This document shows positions 1 to 5,219 of a stretch of 6,146 bases of DNA, piece by piece. The DNA comes from Prado023 sp032123675 (GTDB lineage: Bacteria > Actinomycetota > Actinomycetes > S36-B12 > CAIYMF01): the NCBI GenBank assembly GCA_032123675.1, contig JAQBEX010000057.1, positions 1 to 6,146 on the forward strand, given 5' to 3'. Each line of letters begins with the position of its first letter. Positions within the stretch are counted from its first letter, which is position 1. The notes beneath the pieces were generated by a model. That model was not told the DNA's origin. It made no database searches and worked only from the letters and a program-made list of their open reading frames with translations. A program made the translations under genes and the position numbers.

Positions 1-158
1 CGGTATCCAGCGAGGACGCGATGACCGCCGACTGGTCGCGGTTGCCCTATGAGGTCTTGGCGCGCATCTCCACCCGGATCACCAACGAGGTTCGCGACAT
101 CAACCGGGTGGTCCTCGACGTCACGAGCAAGCCCCCCGGCACGATCGAGTGGGAGTAG
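1..158 (+). CDS. guaA: GMP synthase (glutamine-hydrolysing), C-terminal fragment
   Basis: Only the last 51 codons are present; the reading frame begins with the codon at position 3 and ends at TAG (156-158). The fragment contains the conserved GuaA C-terminus: a 'SSEDAMTADW' segment, then 'RITNEVRDINRVVLDVTSKP', then the invariant ending PPGTIEWE. In the known enzyme this is the dimerisation/XMP-binding domain, which completes the ATP-dependent amination of XMP to GMP using glutamine-derived ammonia, in the cytoplasm, as the last step of GMP synthesis. The TIEWE terminus is diagnostic, so the identity is secure despite the truncation by the window edge. The gene points into a hairpin at 231-285 and converges on the PspC operon. 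Its last 23 bases recur just downstream as an imperfect copy. Confidence 0.96.
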   Translation, partial: VSSEDAMTADWSRLPYEVLARISTRITNEVRDINRVVLDVTSKPPGTIEWE

Positions 159-190
159 CGGCTCTGCCGGCACGATCGAGAGGGGAGCAG
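136..190 (+). repeat. Imperfect direct duplication of the guaA 3' end
   Basis: The 14 bases CCGGCACGATCGAG at 136-149 (inside guaA, covering codons PGTIE) recur identically at 167-180. The similarity continues: TGGGAGTAG follows the first copy and AGGGGAGCAG the second, so the stop region has a degenerate counterpart. The repeat unit offset is 31 bp. The second copy lies after the stop codon and is not translated. It looks like a short slippage duplication that has since drifted. Confidence 0.75.
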
Positions 191-230
191 TCGGACCGCC
201 ACCGCTACGAGCACCCCGAACACGCAAGCA

Positions 231-285
231 CCCTCCCCGGTTCCGTCCCCCCGCACGGAGTTCGTGGAGGGGGAACGGGGGAGGG
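231..285. terminator. GC-rich hairpin between convergent genes, probable bidirectional terminator
   Basis: CCCTCCCCGGTTCC (231-244) can pair with GGAACGGGGGAGGG (272-285) in 13 of 14 positions. The inner C-run (247-252) and G-run (266-271) can extend the stem. The hairpin sits between the stop of guaA (+) and the stop of the small membrane gene (-). There is no T-run on either side, which is common for actinobacterial terminators. The function is inferred from structure and position. Confidence 0.65.
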
Positions 286-299
286 CGCCGGCGGTTGGG

Positions 300-551
300 T
301 CAGGCGAACGGGTCCGTCGGCCAGCTCTCGGCGGACTCAGCCGTGGCGATCTCCTGGGCCTGCTGCTGGCGCTTCGAGGCCGTCAGCGAGGCGGCAACTC
401 CGCCTGCCCCGAGCGCGATCAGGACGGTGGGGGCGATCCATCGCCCGTCGATCTGCCAGCCGGTCGCCGCGCTGATGGCGAACAGCACCCCGAGGGCCGT
501 GAAGATCAGGCCAGCGGCCAGGGACAGGTAGTCGGTCTCATGCTGCCTCAC
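300..551 (-). CDS. Small two-TM membrane protein encoded downstream of the PspC protein
   Basis: An 83-residue protein starting at GTG (549-551, minus strand). Two hydrophobic segments are visible: about residues 9-29 and 38-57 (starting 'WIAPTVLIALGAGG'). A polar tail rich in Q, A, S and E follows. The pattern of two closely spaced helices with 'ALGVLF' and 'PTVLIALG' resembles the LiaI/LiaF-type transmembrane module (DUF5668-like); this is a resemblance, not a firm family call. Its start lies 14 bp inside the end of the upstream PspC gene (stop at 538-540), so the two are almost certainly co-transcribed and translationally coupled. The start is chosen for its strong Shine-Dalgarno, because longer in-frame versions would lie wholly inside the PspC gene in another frame. 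A role as an accessory membrane partner of the PspC stress protein is inferred from context only. Confidence 0.82.
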   Translation of the reverse strand: MRQHETDYLSLAAGLIFTALGVLFAISAATGWQIDGRWIAPTVLIALGAGGVAASLTASKRQQQAQEIATAESAESWPTDPFA

Positions 552-1926
552 GGCGCACCTCCAGGTTTCCGGCGCCGATGGCGGCGTCGACGGTGACGAT
601 GTAGGCCGGGGCCTGATTGGCCACCGGGTCGAGCGTGGTGACGACGTCCAGGTTGGTGCCGTCGACGTCATCGTTGCTGCGGTCGATCGGCAGCTGCTGC
701 GGGAGGTCGATCTGCCCGACATCCACGCTTCCGGTCAGGTCCAGCTGCATGTCGCCGGGGATCACGATGATGAGCTCACCGAGCCCGACGCCGGCGTCGA
801 TCGTGAGGCGCTGCCCGTCCTGCGTGGACTCGGTGGCCCCACGTGCGGTCAACTCGGTCAGGTCCAGCGTGGCTGATCCCGCGGACAGCCGGTACTCCAG
901 CGGGGAGTCCTGCACGTCGCGGGGCTCCACTGCCCAGACGCGTTCACCGAGGCTCAGCCCACCCCACTGGCCATCGGCCTGCGTCGAGGCGACCCAGCGG
1001 TCCCAGTTCGGGTTGTCCCGCACGAAGTTGCTGGCCGAGACCGTGGCGAACGTGATGAATGCCAGGGGGATCGCGAACCACAGCAGCCACCGGGCCCGCC
1101 CGTACTTCGCGCCGACCAGCATCCCGATGCCCAGGATGGCCAGGGCGACGCCGAGGATCACTCCCCAGACGCCTGCGCTTGCCGGCAGGAGGAAGCCGAT
1201 CAGGCCCAGGATGCCCGCCGCGAGGATGGCGGCCGACAGGACGAGCCACCCCAGGTAGGAGCGCTCGCGGGGGGCCGGGGCGATGTACTCGGCCGGGTAG
1301 TCGGCGTAGCTGGGGTTGCCGCCCGCGGCGTAGCCGACCTCGTCAGCGGGCGATCCGAAAGGGTTCGGCCGCATCGGTTCGTCCGGGATGGCGATCCAGG
1401 CGATCAGGTAGCCGACCAGGAACGCGCCACCGGTGGCCAGCGTCAGGACGACGGTCAGGATCCGCAGCAGGGTCGCGTCGGTGTTCCAGTACCGGGCCAG
1501 GCCCCCGCAGACCCCGCCGATGACTCGGTTGCTGCGGCTGCGGTGCAGCCGACGCCCCGGTCCTGGCGGCGGGTAGGGGCCCGGAGCCTGGTTGCCGGCC
1601 GGCTGTGGGTAGCCGTAGGACTGGTCGTAGCCAGCAGGTTGGCCGTATCCGCCCGACTGGCCGTATGCCCCGGACTGGGCATAGGACGACTGCTGGTAGC
1701 CGCCGGGCGGCGGGGTGGATGCCGGCGGTGGGTACGTGCCGGGTGCGGGATAGGCGTTGGGCGGCTGGTAGCCCGGGGGTGGGTAGGCGCCGGTCGAGCC
1801 AGCGGAGCCAGGAGCGGCAGCCGGTGCGGCCGGGCTCTGCGCCGGGGAGTCGCCGAGCACCGAGGTGGGCTGCTCGTCAGGTGTGCTGTCGGGGACGGGG
1901 GGCGGGGTGGGTGTTGTTTCGTTCAT
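538..1926 (-). CDS. PspC domain / multi-TM / toast-rack-like envelope stress membrane protein
   Basis: A 462-residue protein in four parts. Residues 1-124 are a cytoplasmic low-complexity tail: first P/A/S-rich, then P/G/Y/Q-rich from about 47, with repeated YGQ, SGGYGQ and YPPP units. Residues 125-183 are a PspC domain ('RLHRSRSNRVIGGVCGGLA', then a helix ending IAWIAIPDEP). Three further hydrophobic segments lie at about 224-248, 252-272 and 279-296. Residues 325-460 are a beta-rich domain with alternating hydrophobic strands (LEYRLSAGSATLDLT, LTIDAGVGLGELIIVIP, VDAAIGAGNLEVRR). This matches the toast-rack/DUF2154-like domain found at the C-terminus of LiaF-type proteins. In the Psp/Lia systems such proteins sense envelope damage and control a kinase. 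The gene is divergent from a PspC-fused kinase, which suggests that these two proteins interact. The ATG at 1926 is chosen because further upstream the frame runs antisense into the operator and the kinase. The Shine-Dalgarno is weak (GGAG only 2 bases from ATG). Confidence 0.9.
   Translation of the reverse strand: MNETTPTPPPVPDSTPDEQPTSVLGDSPAQSPAAPAAAPGSAGSTGAYPPPGYQPPNAYPAPGTYPPPASTPPPGGYQQSSYAQSGAYGQSGGYGQPAGYDQSYGYPQPAGNQAPGPYPPPGPGRRLHRSRSNRVIGGVCGGLARYWNTDATLLRILTVVLTLATGGAFLVGYLIAWIAIPDEPMRPNPFGSPADEVGYAAGGNPSYADYPAEYIAPAPRERSYLGWLVLSAAILAAGILGLIGFLLPASAGVWGVILGVALAILGIGMLVGAKYGRARWLLWFAIPLAFITFATVSASNFVRDNPNWDRWVASTQADGQWGGLSLGERVWAVEPRDVQDSPLEYRLSAGSATLDLTELTARGATESTQDGQRLTIDAGVGLGELIIVIPGDMQLDLTGSVDVGQIDLPQQLPIDRSNDDVDGTNLDVVTTLDPVANQAPAYIVTVDAAIGAGNLEVRREAA
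557..562 (-). promoter_or_regulatory. Shine-Dalgarno deciding the GTG start of the small membrane gene
   Basis: On the minus strand GGAGGT precedes the GTG start (551) with a 5-base spacer. This near-perfect ribosome binding site lies inside the last codons of the upstream PspC gene. It fixes the start at 551 and supports an overlapping gene pair. Confidence 0.8.
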
Positions 1927-1969
1927 GGCTCCAGCGTCCCGCCGCGCAACCCCGGCCGGTACCCGGAAC

Positions 1970-2026
1970 TCCCCTGATCCGACCCTGAGCGCACCCTGAG
2001 TCGAACTCAGGGTGCGTCCCTGAGGA
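1970..2026. promoter_or_regulatory. Phased CCCTGA repeat array, candidate operator of the divergent PspC operons
   Basis: Five half-sites related to CCCTGA(G) occur: direct copies at 1972, 1983 and 1994, an inverted copy CTCAGGG at 2006-2012, and a direct copy at 2018. The start-to-start spacings are 11, 11, 12 and 12 bp, close to one helical turn. The third and fourth copies form a perfect palindrome, GCACCCTGAGT (1991-2001) and ACTCAGGGTGC (2005-2015), with the 3-base spacer CGA. The array fills the middle of the 132-bp region between the two divergent starts (1926 and 2059). Phased half-sites at a divergent promoter are typical of response-regulator operators, so autoregulation by the adjacent LuxR-type regulator is the natural inference. 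The palindrome could alternatively act as an RNA hairpin, but its place upstream of both genes favours a DNA site. Confidence 0.72.
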
Positions 2027-2058
2027 CAGCCCGGAGCCGCGCGGGCGATCATGGGGTC

Positions 2059-3285
2059 ATGAGCCAGGTCGTGGAGCACCGCCGTGTCCTGCGCAGCGTG
2101 TCCGACCGCTGGATCGGCGGTGTCGCCGGCGGGCTCGGCGAGCACTTCTCGGTCCCCGCGTGGGTCTTCCGCCTGGCCTTCGTCGGGACCACGCTCATCG
2201 GGGGCGTCGGCCTGGTGGCCTATGCCCTCATGTGGGTGTTCCTGCCGCTGGACTCCGATCGTGCGGTCGCACCCGGGGTGGGTCGATCCGCAGGCACCGG
2301 ATGGGACCTGACCGGCGTGCTGGGTGTCCTGGCCCTCGGCCTCGGCGTCCTGCTCGGCCTGGCCGCCCTCGGCCTGCCCATCCGGATCTCGGTGTGGGGT
2401 CCGGTCCTGATCGTCGGTGCGGGCGCCGTGCTGCTGTGGCGCCAGAGCGACGACATCCAGCGCGCGACGATCCGCAACCGGGCCGAGGTGGGCGTACGGA
2501 GCACCGCGACCATGTCGGATCGGCAGAGTGTGGTCAGGGTCCTGGTCGGGCTCGGGCTCGTCCTGCTGGGCCTGGTGGCGGTGATCGGTCCCCAGCTGGA
2601 CCTCGCGACGACCGGCCGGGCAGTGGTCGCAGCGGCGGCGGTCCTGGCCGGGGTGGTGCTCATCGCCCTGCCGTGGATCGCGAGCTGGATCAAGGGCTTC
2701 GAGGCACAGCGGTACGCGGCCGTGCGGGCCCAGGAACGCGCTGCGATGGCCGCGCGCGTGCATGACTCGGTGCTCCAGACGCTGACCCTGATCCAGCGGC
2801 GGGCCGACGATCCGGGTGAGGTGGCAAGGCTGGCCCGGGCCGAGGAGCGGGCACTGCGCTCCTGGCTGTACGCGCCAGTCGGGGCCTCGGGCTCGCTGGG
2901 AGCCGCTCTGGCCGTGGTCGTGGCAACCACCGAGGCCGACTATGACGCGCGGATCGACCTCGTGACCGTCGGTGAGGCCATGGTGGATGATCGGATTGCC
3001 GCCCTGGTGGCTGCCACGCGGGAGGCTGTGGTCAACGCGGCCAAGCACGCCGGGGCCCCGGCGACGGTGTACGCGGAGGTCGACGAGCAGCAGGTGGAGG
3101 TCAACGTGCGTGACCGTGGGTGCGGGTACGAGCAGAGTTCCGTGGGTGACGACCGGCACGGCGTGCGCGAGTCCATCGTGGCCCGCATGCACGCGGTGGG
3201 CGGCTCCGCCACGGTGCGGACCGCACCCGGCGAGGGCACGGAGGTCCGCCTCGTGCTCCCGATGGGCGGTGACCAGGATGCCTGA
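2059..3285 (+). CDS. PspC-domain sensor histidine kinase (HisKA_3/NarL-type)
   Basis: A 408-residue membrane kinase. Residues 7-66 are a PspC domain ('LRSVSDRWIGGVAGGLGEHF' followed by a TM helix ending LMWVFLPLD). About four further TM segments lie near 84-104, 108-127, 158-178 and 186-208, with no sizeable extracellular domain. The dimerisation segment has the HisKA_3 signature HDSVLQ: phosphoacceptor His235, Asp236 and Gln240 (the HDxxxQ phosphatase-type motif). The ATPase domain has an N box REAVVNAAKHAGA (Asn326), a G1 box DRGCG (Asp352, Gly354, Gly356), then GVRESI and GEGTEV (391-396). It should autophosphorylate His235 and pass the phosphate to the regulator whose ATG overlaps its stop by 8 bp. 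With no obvious ligand-binding domain, it probably senses through its membrane part or through the divergently encoded PspC/toast-rack protein (inference from LiaF/LiaS logic). The Shine-Dalgarno is weak (GGGG 2 bases from ATG), so the exact start is moderately certain. Confidence 0.92.
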   Translation: MSQVVEHRRVLRSVSDRWIGGVAGGLGEHFSVPAWVFRLAFVGTTLIGGVGLVAYALMWVFLPLDSDRAVAPGVGRSAGTGWDLTGVLGVLALGLGVLLGLAALGLPIRISVWGPVLIVGAGAVLLWRQSDDIQRATIRNRAEVGVRSTATMSDRQSVVRVLVGLGLVLLGLVAVIGPQLDLATTGRAVVAAAAVLAGVVLIALPWIASWIKGFEAQRYAAVRAQERAAMAARVHDSVLQTLTLIQRRADDPGEVARLARAEERALRSWLYAPVGASGSLGAALAVVVATTEADYDARIDLVTVGEAMVDDRIAALVAATREAVVNAAKHAGAPATVYAEVDEQQVEVNVRDRGCGYEQSSVGDDRHGVRESIVARMHAVGGSATVRTAPGEGTEVRLVLPMGGDQDA

Positions 3286-3949
3286 GGGTGCGCAGGCCGG
3301 TGGCCCCAGCGCCGGCGCCCTGCCGCGAGTGGTGCTCGTCGACGATCACGGGCTGTTCCGCGCCGGGGTCGCCCACGAGCTGGCCGGTTCCGTGGAACTC
3401 GTGGGCGAGGCCGGCGACGTGGCCAAGGCGATCGTCGTGATCCGGGCCACCCAGCCCGATGTTGTCCTGCTCGACGTCCATCTGCCCGGGGGCGGGGGGC
3501 GGGCGATCCTCGACGCCTGCGTCCCGGAACTGCCGGACACGCGGTTCCTCGCGCTGAGTGTCAGCGATGCCGCTGACGACGTCATCGGAGTCGTTCGTGG
3601 TGGCGCGCGCGGCTACGTGACCAAGGGGGTGACCGCGGACGAGCTGCTCGACGCCATCCATCGGGTGGCCAAGGGGGAGGCGGTCTTCTCGCCACGACTT
3701 GCCGGCTTCGTCCTCGACGCCTTCTCGGGGGGTGCCGCACCGGTGTCCGACGAGCTCGACCAGCTGTCGCCCCGCGAGCGCGAGGTGATGCGCTTCATCG
3801 CTCGGGGGTACACATACCGGGAGGTGGCCCGAGAGCTGGTCCTGTCGGTCAAGACGGTCGAGACCCATGTGTCGGCAGTGCTGCGCAAGCTCCAGCTCTC
3901 CAACCGCCACGAGCTCGCGCGCTGGGCGCAGGCGCGCGGGGTCATCTGA
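3278..3949 (+). CDS. NarL/LuxR-family response regulator paired with the PspC kinase
   Basis: A 223-residue protein. After a short 16-residue Gly/Ala-rich lead, residues 17-133 form a receiver domain: acidic pocket Asp22-Asp23, phosphoacceptor Asp66 (in VVLLDVHLPG), switch Ser94 and conserved Lys116 (in GYVTKG). Residues 160-223 form a LuxR-type helix-turn-helix starting LSPREREVMRFIARG, with the recognition-helix region SVKTVETHVSAVLRKL. All residues needed for phosphorylation are present. The ATG lies within the last codons of the kinase gene (8-bp overlap), so the pair is translationally coupled. A GGCGG-like ribosome site precedes it by about 8 bases. It is the obvious candidate to bind the CCCTGA array between the divergent PspC operons, although the target is inferred. 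The family name (LiaR-like) fits the architecture, but orthology to a characterised protein cannot be shown here. Confidence 0.94.
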   Translation: MPEGAQAGGPSAGALPRVVLVDDHGLFRAGVAHELAGSVELVGEAGDVAKAIVVIRATQPDVVLLDVHLPGGGGRAILDACVPELPDTRFLALSVSDAADDVIGVVRGGARGYVTKGVTADELLDAIHRVAKGEAVFSPRLAGFVLDAFSGGAAPVSDELDQLSPREREVMRFIARGYTYREVARELVLSVKTVETHVSAVLRKLQLSNRHELARWAQARGVI

Positions 3950-3975
3950 GCCCAGCCGCCCAGCCGTACCGGTCC

Positions 3976-4026
3976 AGGGGCGTGTCGGAGGCCAGGATGC
4001 GCCCTAAGCCGACCTTAGGTGCCCCT
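3976..4026. terminator. Nested inverted repeats between convergent genes
   Basis: Between the regulator stop (3949) and the stop of the minus-strand membrane gene (4037) there are nested inverted repeats: outer AGGGGC (3976-3981) with GCCCCT (4021-4026), and inner CCTAAG (4003-4008) with CTTAGG (4014-4019). Position favours a weak bidirectional terminator. The stems are only 6 bp and lack a T-run, so this is tentative. The inner palindrome also resembles the operator at 1994-2012. Confidence 0.4.
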
Positions 4027-4036
4027 CAAGGCTGGT

Positions 4037-4387
4037 CTAGACGAAGACCGCGATGACGACGTTGACGATCGCCAGGATACCGATCGTCGCCCAGACGCCG
4101 ACGGGCACGGACTCCTTCTTCCGGTTCACCCATGCCAGCAGCGTGATCACCAGCAGGATCGCCAGCTTGATGCCGATCTTCGCGTGGCTGACGTCCTCGT
4201 CATCGGACAGGACCGTCTCGGCCATCCCGACCATCACCAGGCCCGTGGCCAGTTGCGTGAACGCCCCATCGAGCATCGCGCGGTTCACGGCTTTGGTGGG
4301 CGCGGACAGCTGCACCAGCCACCCGCCGATCAGGGCCGCGAGGCCGATGAAGTGCAGGACCACGAGGGACTCGAAGACGAAGGACAT
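4037..4387 (-). CDS. Small four-TM integral membrane protein of unknown function
   Basis: A 116-residue very hydrophobic protein with four predicted helices at about residues 5-25, 40-60, 70-88 and 97-115. Notable positions are His12 and Gly15 in helix 1 (LHFIGLAALIGGW), Gly41 and Gly49 in helix 2 (GAFTQLATGL), a charged loop SDDEDVSHAK (61-70), and Lys74 at the start of helix 3, followed by the basic turn NRKK (88-91). The four-helix layout with a helix-1 His and GGW recalls CopD-like or DUF2269-like membrane proteins, but I do not assign a family. I chose ATG 4387 over the in-frame GTG at 4393 because a TACCCT -10-like box ends 6 bases upstream, which would give a leaderless message starting at this ATG; no Shine-Dalgarno precedes either codon. 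It is convergent with the two-component operon and lies downstream of the deacetylase gene (54-bp gap), with what looks like its own promoter. Confidence 0.82.
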   Translation of the reverse strand: MSFVFESLVVLHFIGLAALIGGWLVQLSAPTKAVNRAMLDGAFTQLATGLVMVGMAETVLSDDEDVSHAKIGIKLAILLVITLLAWVNRKKESVPVGVWATIGILAIVNVVIAVFV

Positions 4388-4390
4388 TGG

Positions 4391-4409
4391 CACAGGGTAG
4401 GTCAGGGGA
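4391..4409 (-). promoter_or_regulatory. Candidate leaderless promoter with two CCCTG half-sites
   Basis: On the minus strand TACCCT (4399-4394) fits the actinobacterial TANNNT -10, and its last base is 7 nt before the A of ATG 4387, as expected for leaderless transcription. No good -35 is visible. The same stretch reads TCCCCTGA (4409-4402), three bases, then ACCCTGTG (4398-4391), which resembles the start of the operator array at 1970-1989 (TCCCCTGA, four bases, ACCCTGAG). Shared regulation is possible but unproven. Confidence 0.42.
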
Positions 4410-4441
4410 CGAACCCGACGAAATCTCCGCGATTGCCGGCG

Positions 4442-5182
4442 TCAGGCGGTCTTCACGGCGTGGAACATCTCAGCCAGCCGACCATCGGGCAGGCCCCCCC
4501 GCGCGGCGGTCTCGGTCATCCACCCGCGGATCATCGTCTCGAGGTCCGTCATGTGCTCGGTCTGGCTCTTGTGAGCACGAAGTGCGGCCATTTTCCGGTC
4601 GAACTGGTCGGTCACATCGACGAACGTGTTCGGCGTCGGCGAGCCGAACATCCACAGCTCGGAGACGTGCCATTCCCCCAGCCCCTCGTCGGCCATCAGG
4701 GTGGGGTGGGCGAACTGGTTGCGGGCGTCGGGATAGATGGCCTGGACGGTCGCCTCGGCCGCGGCCATGTGGTCCGGATGGGAGGCCCCGATGCGGTCCC
4801 AGTTGCGCACCGGGGACATGGTCATCACCCGCTGGGGCTGGACCGCCCGGATCACCCGGGTGATGTCACGGCGCAGGTCGTGGGTGACTGTCAGTTCGCC
4901 GTCGCGGTACCCCAGGAACCGGACGTCATCGACGCCCACGGCGGCGGCCGCGGCGACCTGTTCGGCGCGCCGGATCCCGGGGATCTCGGACCGGGGCACG
5001 GTCGGGTCGAAGCCGCCTGCATCGCCGTCGGTGACGATGCAGTAGGTCACCGAGACGCCCCCCGCGACAAGCGTCGCGACGGTGCCGGAGGCTCCGAAAT
5101 CGACGTCATCCGGGTGGGCGGTGACGACAAGGACGCGAGTCGTATCACTGGAAATGTCCACGGGCGACACTCTAGATTGCAT
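4442..5182 (-). CDS. PIG-L/LmbE-family zinc-dependent N-deacetylase
   Basis: A 246-residue protein (from ATG 5182) with the family's two signature motifs. AHPDDVDFG at 22-30 supplies zinc ligands His23 and Asp26 and catalytic base Asp25. SHPDH at 134-138 supplies His135 and zinc ligand His138. These match by pattern the residues known in MshB (His13, Asp15, Asp16, His144, His147). The fold is a Rossmann-like core beginning TRVLVVTAHPDD. The family removes N-acetyl (or amide) groups from GlcNAc-type sugars, including mycothiol precursors and conjugates. At 246 residues this is shorter than typical MshB or Mca (about 290-300), so the substrate is left open. No signal peptide is seen; it is probably cytoplasmic. 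The start is uncertain: neither ATG 5182 nor GTG 5161 (residue 8) has a Shine-Dalgarno, but a TAGAGT box at 5174-5169 is well placed for leaderless initiation at GTG 5161. It is divergent from the secreted peptidase at 5220. Confidence 0.92.
   Translation of the reverse strand: MQSRVSPVDISSDTTRVLVVTAHPDDVDFGASGTVATLVAGGVSVTYCIVTDGDAGGFDPTVPRSEIPGIRRAEQVAAAAAVGVDDVRFLGYRDGELTVTHDLRRDITRVIRAVQPQRVMTMSPVRNWDRIGASHPDHMAAAEATVQAIYPDARNQFAHPTLMADEGLGEWHVSELWMFGSPTPNTFVDVTDQFDRKMAALRAHKSQTEHMTDLETMIRGWMTETAARGGLPDGRLAEMFHAVKTA
5149..5178 (+). promoter_or_regulatory. Candidate promoter of the secreted peptidase gene
   Basis: TGGAAA (5149-5154, four of six matches to TTGACA), an 18-bp spacer, and TAGATT (5173-5178, four of six matches to TATAAT) form a plausible housekeeping sigma promoter. 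It would give a leader of about 34 nt containing the GAAGGGG ribosome site. It lies inside the 5' end of the divergent deacetylase gene. Confidence 0.45.
5169..5174 (-). promoter_or_regulatory. Candidate -10 box of the deacetylase, overlapping the opposite -10
   Basis: On the minus strand TAGAGT (5174-5169) fits TANNNT and sits 7 bases before GTG 5161. It shares TCTAGA (5171-5176) with the plus-strand -10. No -35 is evident, so support is modest. Confidence 0.35.
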
Positions 5183-5206
5183 TTCGAGCGCGGGGGCGTG
5201 GATGTC

Positions 5207-5213
5207 GAAGGGG
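5207..5213 (+). promoter_or_regulatory. Shine-Dalgarno fixing the start of the secreted peptidase
   Basis: GAAGGGG with a 6-base spacer to ATG 5220 is a good ribosome site. Together with the signal peptide that begins at that ATG, it settles the start. Confidence 0.7.
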
Positions 5214-5219
5214 TGGGCT

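Noticed and set aside
2051..2062. A three-codon mini-ORF (ATG GGG TCA TGA) whose stop overlaps the ATG of the kinase gene.
   Set aside because: It could act as a coupling leader, but a three-codon frame arises easily by chance and has no convincing ribosome site of its own.
2786..2791. A CCCTGA word inside the kinase gene (another at 5600-5605 in the peptidase gene).
   Set aside because: These are single unphased copies in coding sequence, at the frequency expected by chance; they serve as a reminder that isolated CCCTGA words are not evidence of regulation.
1927..3192. The frame of the minus-strand PspC gene stays open upstream to 3192, giving a possible 884-residue protein.
   Set aside because: The extra 422 codons are exactly antisense to the well-supported kinase gene, have a His/Asp/Gly/Arg/Gln-rich composition typical of antisense GC-rich shadow frames, and would translate the operator region. 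The ATG at 1926 starts a sensible protein.
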